A DNA stretch of 64,000 nucleotides, taken from positions 20,977,409 to 21,041,408 of the forward strand of contig OX421497.1 of the NCBI GenBank assembly GCA_949126835.1, read 5' to 3'. A program made the translations under genes and the position numbers. Source of the DNA: Anisus vortex. Lineage: Eukaryota; Mollusca; Gastropoda; Planorbidae. Shown here one piece after another: positions 21,511-32,751 of the stretch (the stretch's first letter is position 1; each line of letters starts with the position of its first letter). The notes beneath the pieces are model-generated. The model saw nothing but the letters and a program-made list of their open reading frames with translations, was not told the DNA's origin and made no database searches.

Positions 21511-21960
21511 CGACCCAAAATGTCTGAATTTGTTCAATTTTTGATTTTTAATGTTTTATTTGGTTGATGGGTCCCATACACAAGTTACGGTAAAGTAACG
21601 TAGTATGGTACATATTTTAGTAAAGTAGAATATGTCTAACTAATGTGAGATACATGTGTGAACTGGTGACCAGTTTACGTTGTATTTTCGTTTTTTTACT
21701 ATACCAGTCTACGGCGTATGATTGTGTTTTTTTGCTATATTTTCTTTGTTAATTACTACATTCTGTACCAAAACTTATCCGTTTTGGGTAAATAACTTTG
21801 TTAACGATTATTGTGGGGGGAGATGGTTATTGGTAATTAGTAGGAAAGGTATTGTAGTTTGTATATATATATAGTTTAGTTTAATTAGATTGTTTATATA
21901 TTTAGAGGTCTTCGTTTTACTTATAATATGAAGCACACTTTTAACCTTTTTTAACTAATT
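21511..21960. other. Non-coding, T-rich
   Basis: No gene recognised. Repeats of TACGGTAAAGTAACGTAGTA type and short (TA) runs. Confidence 0.3.
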
Positions 21961-21989
21961 ATTTTTGAGCGCCTGGTCAATTTGCTTGA

Positions 21990-22176
21990 ATCTGATTGGC
22001 TGTGGTTAAATGATTAGGATTGGTCTGTTATTTAATCCTATTTGAATCGGATTGGTCAGTAATTCAGTAATAGTTGTCGATTCACCCTAGAGGGCTATTT
22101 AATCCCCTTCTGGTCAGCAGTAAATTCTTTTTATTGTGTGTGGCCCAGCTTTGCATCTCTTAAGAGTCCCGTAAGT
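21990..22176 (+). promoter_or_regulatory. Candidate promoter and first exon with splice donor
   Basis: Three inverted CCAAT boxes (ATTGG at 21994, 22019 and 22051) are followed by a TATA-like CTATTTAA at 22095-22102. About 70 bases later there is a consensus 5' splice site, CCC|GTAAGT, at 22171-22176. This order looks like a pol II promoter with a short non-coding first exon. It could serve an unannotated host transcript or be the U3-R part of an LTR; I found no paired LTR. Confidence 0.35.
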
Positions 22177-23521
22177 TTTGAGTTATTATATAGTTCTATT
22201 ACTTTCATTGTTAAAATATGTACGATAAACTGTTCATTGTTATCTTAACGTTAACAATTTGACAGGATGATTAGTTATTTTGTGTGATGGGTAAGATAAT
22301 ATGGGGATTTTCGAAGTACATTAAATAGACAGCGAACATACAAGGAGGCGGCCATTTTTAATGGTCTGTGTTTCCGCCGCATTGTGTAGAATATATTTAT
22401 TATTGTCGACCTAATGTTTGCTTTTTATATTTATTCTTATTAATTAGGTCGGATAAAACCTACCTTGTTGGTCTCTTGTTATATGTTGGTTTTAAGTTAG
22501 AGGTTATAAATTACTAGATCCCTTGTGTATATTTAGTCTCTTGTCATATATTGTTTTAAGTAAGATGTTATAAACTGCTAGACTAGATCTGTTGTTATAT
22601 TTTCTTGGTTATATATTAGATAGTGTGTCAAGTGATGAGAAGATTTGAATTATGATTTTGTAGTATGTGAATTAAGAGTTGGTAGAGATGATAATTTATT
22701 TAGTTAGAAATGGCGTTGGTAGACGATGGATTTATTTAGTTGTAGTGGATATTGATGATTAGGGCTTATTATAATTTGAATAAACTTGTTTGTGTATTAT
22801 GAAAAATTTATTTGTTCAATTGTTAGTTAGATACATTGTTGTAGTGTGCGTTGTTTATGTTTGTTTATTTGTGGTTTGCTGTTCTGTGTCTAGCTTAGTA
22901 ATTTAACTTTAGTATAGTTAGCTTATATAAATAGTGCCTTTAAGTTTAAGTGAAGTAGTCTTTAGTATTGGTTCATCCAGGTAGCTAATCCTACCTGCCT
23001 ACCACAATATAGGTATGCACAGAATACCCGTCCCCTCCCCTTGTATATAATGTATGTAAATAGATGTAATATAATATGTAGATAGGTGATGGTGTTTTAT
23101 AATTCAAAAACCCATACCTGCTCACAAAACCTAACTCAGTAAACTCCCCCCCCCCCTTACACATGTAATAGTTTTATGTTCTTAATACATTTGTAAAAGT
23201 TCCCTACTTATATGAAGCCTAATGTTTTATTTGATTTGTTATTACTTCATCAATATGTGAATTACAAGATACTTTGCATTGTTAGTTTGTGTTAGGTCTT
23301 TACCATGAATTAAATATTTGAAATTGAAATAGTTTGAAATTCTTTTTTTTTTAAATACTCCTAATAGTCTTAATAGTTGGCACTTTTCTGTGTGAAAAGA
23401 CATACTTCTTTGTAATTCATCTAGGTATTTTTGTGTAATAGTTCACTATATTTTTCTGTCTTTATTGTTCTGTAAATTATACAACCATCTGCAAATAACC
23501 TTTCTTTTGTTCCTGTATAAA
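22177..23521. other. Non-coding, T-rich
   Basis: No gene recognised. GGCGGCCATTTTTAATGGTC near 22347 includes a YY1-like GCCATTTT. A C run lies at 23146-23155. Confidence 0.3.
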
Positions 23522-23689
23522 CAAGGCCGGCCTTAACAATTGCGGGGCCCTATGCGAAACGGATTGCGCGGGGCCCAGTCTGGGTAGGGATAAGGATAAT
23601 AAGTGAAAATTAAGATTTTATAATAGAAAATTCGTCTTTGCATTTTATTAATTATTTACTAAGTGCAAAATCACGATCAAATTAACTTT

Positions 23690-25640
23690 ACTTTACGAGC
23701 TTTGTGTGCAGCGAAGTCATACAGTATATCATCAAAATTCTGTTTTCTACATAGATCAAGCTCAATAGCAATAATTGCCTAGTTGTTCAATCTATCTTCG
23801 TGAATAGTTGACATCAAGTAATTCTTGATTAGTTTGAGGCGCGAGAAGCTTCTTTCACCAGATGCCACGGGTATTGTTAAAAATACTCTTGAGTGCAACA
23901 AAGTAGTTTGGGAAAGCAGTGTATCTTTCATTAGTGGACAGGTAAGTCAAAAATTCTACCGGGATTTTGCCGGTATTTGGTAGAATTCCATTTCATCATC
24001 TAATTCTCGCCCACATATATCTGTTGACTGGTCTGTTGATGACGTCCATGCTTGCTCGAGGCTCTCTGTAAACTTGCAAAAACTGTCATCACGCTAAAGG
24101 TTCTTGAGCTGACAAGAAACCCAAATAGATTGTGGTTTGATTTCAGCTGTTCAAATAAGCTTATCGGCTGCAAGGACTGAATTGCAGTGTCCAAATTTCT
24201 GTTGAAGGAATTTATCCTGTAGTCATCTTTATCATTTCCATCAACTCTCAGTTTCCTTAGCCAAGTCATCAAGTTGTTGTTCGAATCCATTGCAGTGCTC
24301 AAATATGTATCACCTTGCCGTTCTTTACTCATAAAATTGACTTGGAAGAGCACGTCTTACCATAACACAAATGACATTTGTACTGCTACAATGTTTCATA
24401 CAGTGTTTCTGCTTCGCTTTTAATTATCGCATAACTAGCCTCTTTAGCTAATTCATAGAGTGCGTCACAAATTTCAGGCAATTGACACTATCTATTCTAC
24501 ATTCCCAGCTTGTTTCGCACAGAGGTTTTACGGATAGATTGGAAACATGCTTTCGGAATAATAACCATCTCTTTCTAGATGTTGAAAAGGGTGTACACGC
24601 GTTGTGAAGTACCAAAAAAAGGTTAACGCATCAGGGCATGTTTTGACCATGTCTGCTACAACCAGATTGTAATAATAATGACACGCACATGGGTAAAAAA
24701 TGCTGTGCTGTTAATATTTAAAAGCCGTTTTTGAACTCCAGAATGGACGCCTTTCATGTTGACACCATTATCATAACCTTATCCACGAATATTTTGAGCA
24801 TTTAATTCATACTTTTCCAGATGATTCACTAGTAACTAGTACATCGCATAAGTCCTGTCCAGTAGTACTTTTCACAGGAAGAAACTAAGCTTACTTGATA
24901 AAACGTCATTTACAACCACAGGCTCTTCCACATTAAACCCCATCTGATACATATCGATAGTTAATGCCAACATTATTGAAAAATACTTGATGCATTCTTG
25001 ATGTCTCAAAGGATATCATTCACAACAGCATCAGCTACTACAGTAATGAGCTCGTTTTTTATCTTTTTACCCAGGTAATGATCGTGAATTCCTGCATTGG
25101 TAACACGTCGAAGATGTTCCTCCATTACCGGATCAAACTTTGCAAGTAATTCTATTAGACCCAGGAAATTCCCATTACTTGACTCTCCAACCCTTTCAAT
25201 GGACCCTCTGAAAGCTAAATTGCGCTCCGCTAGAAATTGTACAATCGCAACTAATCTTTGAAAACCTTGATTAGAACGTTTAGTCTCAGAATAAAGCATC
25301 TCCTGGTGAATCTTGTCAATGCCTGTTTTTTTACTTAGTCTTGCTCCAGCTTCACTAGTCATGGCGTCTAATTGCCCCTGCAATTTTTCATGTTCTGCTA
25401 GCTCTGTGGTACAGCTTTGCCACTGGTCAAATCCTTCATTTACAAAGGAGCTTTTTTGTTTTCCCAGTAGGCGACAGTAGAAACAATAGCTGTTGTCTGC
25501 TGACACAGAATATATCAGCCAAGGACGCAAAATACTTTCACCATTGCTCCGCTTTCGTTTGCAATGCACTTTAGAGAAATGCCTACCATCATTATTTTTC
25601 GGAAAATTGTCCAAAGTAATCTAAGAATTAGCGCGGGGCC
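23690..25640 (-). pseudogene. Decayed hAT transposase, ZMYM1/DUF4371 type
   Basis: The N-terminal part (25614 down to 25006, 202 residues open) has the TTF-type zinc-finger layout: KRSNGESILRPWLIYSVS, then CFYCRLLGKQKSSF, and W...H. It is followed by the DUF4371 start (LVAIVQFLAERNLAFRGS, GNFLGLIELLAKFDPVMEEH). A middle fragment is at 24353-24000. The C-terminal dimerisation domain is at about 23950-23690 (FLTIPVASGERSFSRLKLIK...IHEDRLNN, then AIIAIELDL). Several stops and frameshifts break the chain, so it cannot give a working transposase. Confidence 0.82.
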
Positions 25641-25649
25641 TATGACGTT

Positions 25650-26440
25650 TTACAAGAAGTCGACTTGGCACAGAAGTACATGCAAACACCATGTATTACT
25701 GTGGACATGGTTGCAACCAAACTAAGGGCTCTCAGGTTTTTTTTGGAAAAGCAGCGTACGAAGGTTGTTGACAATACCGTCCAGCAGGCACTTGCGAAAT
25801 GTGAAGAACTTGATATCCCTACAGAGAAGAGAATCATATGAAAAAGAAGATTACCAGGAGAGGGGGCAAGAGATGCTGGATTGTCATTTCAACAGGAGAC
25901 CGAGAGAGCAATGTTAGAGTGTCTGGACCGTTTTCATATGGAGTTAGATACGAGAGGAAAGGCAGTGAATGACATTTTGCTGACTTTTTCTGCCGTTCAG
26001 CCAGACCATATTATTATGTCAACAACGAAGAAATACAGCTGTCTGTTACCAAGCTCACAGCCATGTATGATGAGCTGTCTGGAGAAGACCTTTGTCTAGA
26101 AATACCACCTACAAGCAGCCGAAATAAACTTGGAGGAAGCCAATCACTGGACGGTACTGCAATTCCTACGGTTTATCATCAAGTGGGACTTTGTTGAATC
26201 ATTGCCATATCTTACGCTGACTCTAAGATTCTTTCTGACAATATGTGTTTCTGTGGCATCGTGTGAAAGAAGTTTCTCCAAAATGAAACTTATAAACTAC
26301 CTCCGGTCAACCATGAGCCAGTCGAGATTGTCGGATCTGGCTGTTCTGTCCATTGAACACGAGCTTACAAGACAAATAGATTTTGACGATGTCATTGACC
26401 TGTTTGCCACAATGAAAACAAGAAGACATTCATTCTAGGA
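25650..26440 (+). pseudogene. hAT transposase C-terminal fragment
   Basis: Broken frames give DMVATKLRALRFFLEKQ and, at 26210-26390, a well-kept dimerisation domain (TLRFFLTICVSVASCERSFS, then LSDLAVLSIEHEL and IDFDDVIDLFA). It is read in the direction opposite to the neighbouring transposase. The N-terminal half is missing. Confidence 0.8.
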
Positions 26441-26775
26441 CTATTGTGTCGAAGGACATTCTTTTGGTCTGTGCATTTCCGTGTTTTGCATTTAGATGTT
26501 CTGAAAGTGAACAGTTGCATTTTTAAAATGTTTGGATTTGAACTATTTGTTTTGTGGTATTGGATTCGGATTTTGTCTTGGATCATACATGTAAGCAGTA
26601 AAGTACCGGTCAGTAGAGTAAAGTAGAGCCTAGAGGTAGAGTATGTATGAAAATTTAGCTACACCTAACCATTCAGCATAGGGTCGTGTGGGGGTCACTG
26701 GGGTGACATTTGAACGGACCGCCCCGGGTGACGTTTACTCTAGCTAAGCCACTGAGTGACCTAAGACCGGCCCTA

Positions 26776-27127
26776 CCTGTGTTGATGCAATTAGGTAAGT
26801 CATTATATAAATAAAATAATTATAAATAGTAGGGGTCCTAGAACAGTTATTTGTGGAGCTCCTGAGTTAACAGTTATTGGGGATGATTTAAAGCTTTTAA
26901 TTATTACAGTTTTCTTCTCTGCCTATCAGAAATTCTTGAGTCCACTGATGTAAGGGACCAGAGAAGCCAAAAAAAAAGTAACGTTATTTTAAATAGTAGC
27001 CTAAACTTTGTCGAATGCTGTGGAAAAATCTAATAACGTTTAGGATATGAATCATCTATTAAACCTATTAATTGTGTTTTTCATTATTTTACCTGAAGCA
27101 GTGTTGAGATGGGCACAATGCATGTTA
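26776..27127. other. Non-coding spacer
   Basis: No gene recognised; short degenerate LINE-like stretches (TCAGAAATTCTTGAGTCC) cannot be assigned. Confidence 0.25.
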
Positions 27128-27135
27128 GTCTAGGT

Positions 27136-27332
27136 CAGGGATCGGCAACCTACGTACGCATGCCAGACTTGACACGCAGAGCAACTTTCATTGGCACGTG
27201 AGAGACCCTCAGAAAAGCTTTTCAAATATGTTTTACAAGACACTATATGCTTGAACAATATGACTTTTGGCACGCCGAATGAATTTCAAATCCTACTTCG
27301 GCACACTATTATCAAAAGGTTGCCGACCCATG
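27136..27332. mobile_element. hAT MITE, 197 bp
   Basis: The left terminus is CAGGGATCGGCAACC and the right, read inward, is CATGGGTCGGCAACC. The target duplication GTCTAGGT is perfect at 27128-27135 and 27333-27340. The interior has two short GGCACGC-type repeats. Close relatives lie at 56221-56416 and about 36775-36974. Confidence 0.93.
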
Positions 27333-28441
27333 GTCTAGGTCAGAGTCGGCAAGCTTTTGCTAATAGTGTGCCAAACTAGGATTTTTAAATCATTCACCGT
27401 GCCAAAGTCAAACAGCTCTACTATATTTTTATTTATATAAGACAATTTATTCAGTGTCCTAGCAAGACCAAGACCAAAAAAAAAAGTTGCGAAAATAGAA
27501 AATCATATAAAGCTTCTATATTTAATAACAAGTCAAAGTGTTTTTGGTTATCATATATTTTTTAAACTATAATAGCAATTACAAAATGCCATGTATTAAC
27601 TTTTACATTAATGGTCAATGTCTACAAATTTTAGTTAAATTGTCAAGATATAATTTAGCACTAGCTGATTATTCTTTAAGGTTTTATCTCTTTTTTTTTT
27701 TTTTTCCAAAAATGTTTATTCATGAAAAATTGCATTTACATTACCAAAATTATTATTTTACACAGAGAAAAAAGGGATAGGAGACATTTATTGCATTTGT
27801 ACAATTCCAAAGAGATAGAAGACAGCAGAGAATATTTAAATACTTAGTTTACCTGCACAATCTCATATATTTTACACGAAGCCTCAATTCATTTTTGCGA
27901 ACAACACCACTACTGCATTGAATGGAAGAGATACATAGTAATCCTACAAACAGAGTATTTGATGTAATGTTTGAAAATGTACATATAACATTTATAAAAT
28001 TTTTAATCTTTCTTTTTGTTTGATTATTTTAGAGTTATTTATTGTTAGCCATTAATTTTTTTAAAAGGAAAACATAAACAAAACATATTTGAAATATTAA
28101 CGCAAAGAAAACGGGTTAATTACGTCCCTTTCATTAAATTCTCCTAATTTATGCGAGTGATGCCAAACGATTTAAATTTTTAATATAGCCTAACTAATGT
28201 TACCTATTAATTATTATTTATTTATACAATTTCAGCATTTTGTTATTCATTTCAAAATGTAATTAGATGTATAAAATTAAGTTACGTTGTAAATAATCTT
28301 TTGCTGCATTTAGTGGCGTATTTAGGTATGTTCCGCATGTTCTTATGGGACAGGGGCAACCACACAAAAGGGGCCCCCACACATCCCGAAAATATTTTTT
28401 TAGTATTTTCTTTTGGCAAATAGAATAATGCTGTAACAGTT

Positions 28442-29545
28442 ATGGCTAACAGAGGTCACAAGGTTGCAGAAATGTTCCATGCACTTTTAGAGTTCATGCA
28501 AGAGCATATAATTGATAGTAATGATTGTCGTGGACATTCAAATAATAGGACTTCTTCAATGAGTGGTATATACAATGGACTTCGTGGCTTGGTTCTGAAC
28601 AGCAACCCGTTAGCAATGTGGGTGCCAGGCATAGCACACTCCCTGAACTTATTTGGTAAAACAGCAGCTGATAGTCGCTCATCAGCAGTGTCATTTTTTT
28701 TACTTATTGCAACGCATTTATACGTTTCCTTTACAACATCTACCCACCATTATGACATTTTAACACAGAAATTGCAATCTTCTGATGTGTCATTGTGTGT
28801 AAAAAGAAACTGTCAGAAACACGTTGGTCTTGCCGGTATGGTGCAACGAGAGCATTTGCAGCAGGCAATCACCTGATACAAGAAGCGTTGGAGTTGACTG
28901 TCAATGGTGATATAAAGAAAGCCATCATCCGTTCACAGGCTGATGGCCTTTTTAACCGAACGTCATCTTTGGAGGTGAACAGATATGTTATATTTTGGCA
29001 TGATGTTTTAGAATGTTTCAATGCCACAAGTGAATCCCTTCAAGACCCACATATGGGCTTCAACACGGCCGTTGTCTGTCTCAAGTAAAGCCCTTCAAGA
29101 CCCACATATGGGCTTCAACACGGCCGTTGCCTGTCTCAAGTCTCTAAAAGCATTTGTTGAATCTAAGCGAAACAGCTTTGATGAGTATGACGCTCATGGA
29201 AAAATGAAGTCTAGGACAGCCGAACATGTTAAAATGAATACCAGACAACGTCGTAGTAGTGTTCGTGTGACACCACTGGACTATGGACAGGCACAAGAAG
29301 CAGAGTTATCACCAAGATAGAAGTCCCATGTGGACAGTTTTCTTACAGTTATAGACCAGTTGAAGCAATCCGTTGATCGTCGTATTAATGCATACATTAT
29401 TGTTTGTGAACGATTTGGATTCCTTGGTCAACCTAACAATATGAATATGCTAGCTGATGAAATTCAACATGCAGCTGTGAAATTTTTCCAAATTTATGAC
29501 AAAGATCTGGACGATTGCCTCGGTAATGAACGCTCAATTTACTGA
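28442..29545 (+). pseudogene. Decayed hAT transposase, ZMYM1/DUF4371 type
   Basis: The first frame (144 residues) has the family hallmark of a short GRGHSNN..SMSGIYNGL motif, then AHSLNLFGKTAAD and SFFLLIATHLYVSFTTSTHH. Later frames keep RWSCRYGATRAF, a Y/F-rich core and a piece near 29330-29545. A 55-bp tandem duplication (29036-29090 and 29091-29145) introduces a TAA. The catalytic order of a working hAT transposase is not maintained in one frame. Confidence 0.8.
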
Positions 29546-30242
29546 ATTATTCAATCAAGTCCTGTAGATCTAGTTTTTTATTTATTTTTTCAAGGACTAA
29601 AAAAAGGTCTTATTTTTATTAAATAATTTTAAATAAAAAATGTAAATATTATTTAATTTTTTGAACATTTTTAATTTTTAAGAACTTTTAAAACAATTGA
29701 TTCCGGTTTGGCTAAACCTTTATCATCAAATGTACATAAAGTAGTCGTGGATCAAGCATATTATAGTTGAGGTGGCTTGTGTGATACAATTTTCATCTGA
29801 ATATCAACAAGCATTGTTGAACCACTAATATGGTGGAGGGAATATGCAATGCATTTCTCAACCGATATCGAAATTAACAATTCATCTTTCATTGAGGCCA
29901 GCCACTAGCACAGCTTTAACTCCATATTATGTTAATGTTTATACCTTCCAAAGGAACAAGTTAAATGTAAAAATAAATTTATGTATTTCAAAATTTTAAG
30001 TACACATCAAATTCTGAGGAAATAGACGATAAATATTAAACGGAATGAGTTTAGCGGGCATGTCGGGCATGTAATCGTCAGAAAGAGTCAGATATAGACT
30101 GAACTGAAATAGCATATACTGCAAGAAATATTACGAATGAGAAAACGTATTTGATTGTTAACTGACACGGACACATTGTAGGACTACATGGTTGTTCATG
30201 TATGAGTGTTAAATAAGCAACTGAAGTTAAATGAAATGCCAT
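29546..30242. other. Non-coding hAT interior
   Basis: AT-rich; no gene recognised. Confidence 0.3.
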
Positions 30243-32640
30243 TCATTCAGCATCAGCAAGACTGTCTTCTTCTTCTTCTGCCTTCTTGTCCTTGAGGAAC
30301 AGGCGCCGATTATCGACGTCTGCGGTCCTTCCTAGGACATAGGCCGCCAACAAGGGTCCGCCATGCATATCTCTCCTGGGCCAGTCTCTCCAGCTTCCCC
30401 CAAGTAAGGCCAAATTCCTTGGTATCTGCTTCTACATCTCTGCGCCAAGTGTTCCTCGGTCGACCTCTTTTCCGTTTTCCCTGATGGTTCCAGTTCAGGG
30501 CATGCCTTGTTGTGCTGGAAGCAGGATTTCGGAGTGTATGGCCAATCCATCGCCATCTTCTCTGGAGGATCTCCTGTTCCACTGGTTTTTGCTTGGTCCG
30601 CTGCCACAGCTTCAGGTTGTTAATCCTGTCTGGCCAATGAATCCCAAGAATCCTTCTTAAACAGTTATTTATAAAGGACTGTAGTTTCTTTATATTCGTG
30701 GCCGTGGTTCTCCAGGTTTCAGCTCCATACAGCAGCACAGGTTTCACCATGGTGTTGCAGATCTTGATCTTTAGGCTGTTTCTCATGTGTCTGGAGATCC
30801 AGACATTCCTGAGTTGTTGGAAGGCAAGCCGTGCCTTTCCAACCCTTGTTTTTTGCATCAGCATCTGTCCCACCTTGCTTGTCCACAATGCTGCCAAGAT
30901 AGACAAAACTCTCAACTTCTTCTAGTGCTTCTTTTTCCAGCATAATGGGTGTAGTATTGGTGGCAATGACCTTGAGGACCTTACTCTTCCCTTTGTGTAT
31001 ATTAAGACCAATACTTGCAGAAGTGGCTGCAACATTGCTAGTTTTCTCCTGCATCTGCTGTTGGGTATGAGAGAGAAGGGCAAGATCATCAGCAAAGTCA
31101 AGATCATCGAGTTGGTCCCACAAGGTCCATTGGATACCATTCCGCCTCTGGTGTATGGATGTTTTCATCACCCAGTCGATGGCCAGGAGAAACAGGAAAG
31201 GCGAAAGCAAGCATCCCTGTCTCACACCAGTCTTCACCTGAAAAGCATCTGTCAGTGACACCTTTTGGCCGTGGACAACTCGGCAGGTCATTCTGATTAT
31301 GTCCACAATATTCTGCGGCACTCCTTAATGCCTCAACAGTCTCCAGAGGGTTTGCCTATCTACACTGTCGAAGGCTTTCTCGTAATCAACAAAGTTGACA
31401 TAGAGGGGTGAATTCCACTCCAGTGACTGCTCTAATGATGATGCGCAGTGTTGCAATCTGGTCAGTACAGGATCTATTGGTACGGAAGCCGGCTTGCTGG
31501 TCTCGCAGCAGGGGGTCAACAGCATTTTTTATTCTGTTGAGCAGCACACGGTTGAAGACTTTGCTTGGTATAGACAGTAAAGTGATCCCTCTGTAGTTAG
31601 AGCAAGAGCTTAGGTCACCCTTCTTTTGGATTTTGATGAGGTTTCCCTCCTTCCACTCAGAAGGTACCTGGCCCTCCTCCCAGATCTTCGTGAACAGGGG
31701 GTATAGCATCTCCACACTGGTTTCTACGTCAGTCTTGAGTGCCTCTGCTGGTATGCCATCAGGTCCAGAAGCCTTGCGATTTCTAAGTTGTTTGATGGCC
31801 ATGCGTATCTCTTCCTTGGTGGGTGTGTTGCAGTCAATTAACAGGTCGCTGTCAGCTGGCTGTATATCTAGTGGGTTCTGGCCTGTTTAGGAGCTCTTCA
31901 AAGTGTTCCTTCCATCTACCTCTCTGTTGCTCCTCGCTTGGTATGTTCTTACCATCTTTGTCCTTCACTGGTCTCTCTGGCTTTGCAAATTTCCCAGATA
32001 GTTTCTTGATGGTAGCAAACCATTCCCGCATATTCCCCTGGTATGCTGCATCTTCTGCCTCTTTGGCAAGCATGTCTACAAAATTATTTTTGTCTGTCTT
32101 GATGTTTTTCTTTACAATCCTATTGGCTTCTGCATACTCTCTTTGGGACTTGTTTTTTTGTGCACGTGTACGGCTGATGTTCAATTCTGCCTTCTTCCTT
32201 TTCCTCTCTTCTATTGTCTTCAGTGTCTCCGCTGTTATCCATTCTTTATGCCCATGTTTCCACTTCTTGACATGTTGACTGGACTGCTTTCTTTACTCCT
32301 TTCCACTTTTCATCAATGTACTCTTCGTCTAGCATTTCACGTAAGACTTGGAACTTGTTAGAAAGAGTGATATTGAACTTATCCTGTTTCTGCTTGTCGT
32401 TCAGGAGGGAGGTGTTGTAGTTCAATCTATGTGATGACTGCTCTATGTGGTGTCTTTTCAGTTTTAATTTTAACAGAGCCACTAGAAGATGGTGGTCTGA
32501 GGCAACGTCAGCTCCTCTCTTTACACGCACATCTTGGAGAGATCGCCTGAATTTCTTCCCATGGTCTTTTTGGTCTGTCGTTCGGAGGTCAGGGGAGACC
32601 CATGTAGCCTTGTGAGCAAGACTGTACACAGGCTAATACA
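30243..32640 (-). pseudogene. 5'-truncated LINE with reverse transcriptase
   Basis: Read on the minus strand. It starts with the end of an endonuclease domain (32629: SDHHLLVALLKLKLKR preceded by HKATWVSPDLRT) and continues with a linker. The reverse transcriptase follows (RNRKASGPDGIPAEALK, NYRGITLLSIPSKVFNRVL at 31802-31390), then GVRQGCLLSPFLFLLAIDW and the catalytic LDFADDLALL box (31190-31070). The C-terminal region has LYGAETWRTT, RRWRWIGHTLR and GKRKRGRPRNTWRRDVEADT (30740-30400). Frameshifts separate these blocks. It is a very common animal LINE type; the exact clade (RTE- or CR1-related) is not certain from this. It lies inside the inner hAT. Confidence 0.88.
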
Positions 32641-32751
32641 GCCAGGGCCCTCGAGAGAAAAAAAAGATGCCGGTACGAGATCTTTTCTGGGCTTCCATCC
32701 CCGCCCCACTTTTTTTTTCTAACACTAGTCATATCTAGATGATTTATTGTA

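Larger units (their letters stand above)
23522..26775. mobile_element. Composite of two opposed hAT (ZMYM1/DUF4371-type) elements
   Basis: The left terminus CAAGGCCGGCCTTAA and the right terminus, read inward as TAGGGCCGGTCTTAG, are inverted repeats. They enclose a minus-strand transposase (23690-25640) and a plus-strand transposase end (25650-26440). The latter is followed by its own terminus CTAGCTAAGCCACTG at 26740-26754. The simplest reading is that a second hAT copy inserted into or beside the first. No convincing 8-bp duplication was found at the outer ends. Confidence 0.6.
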
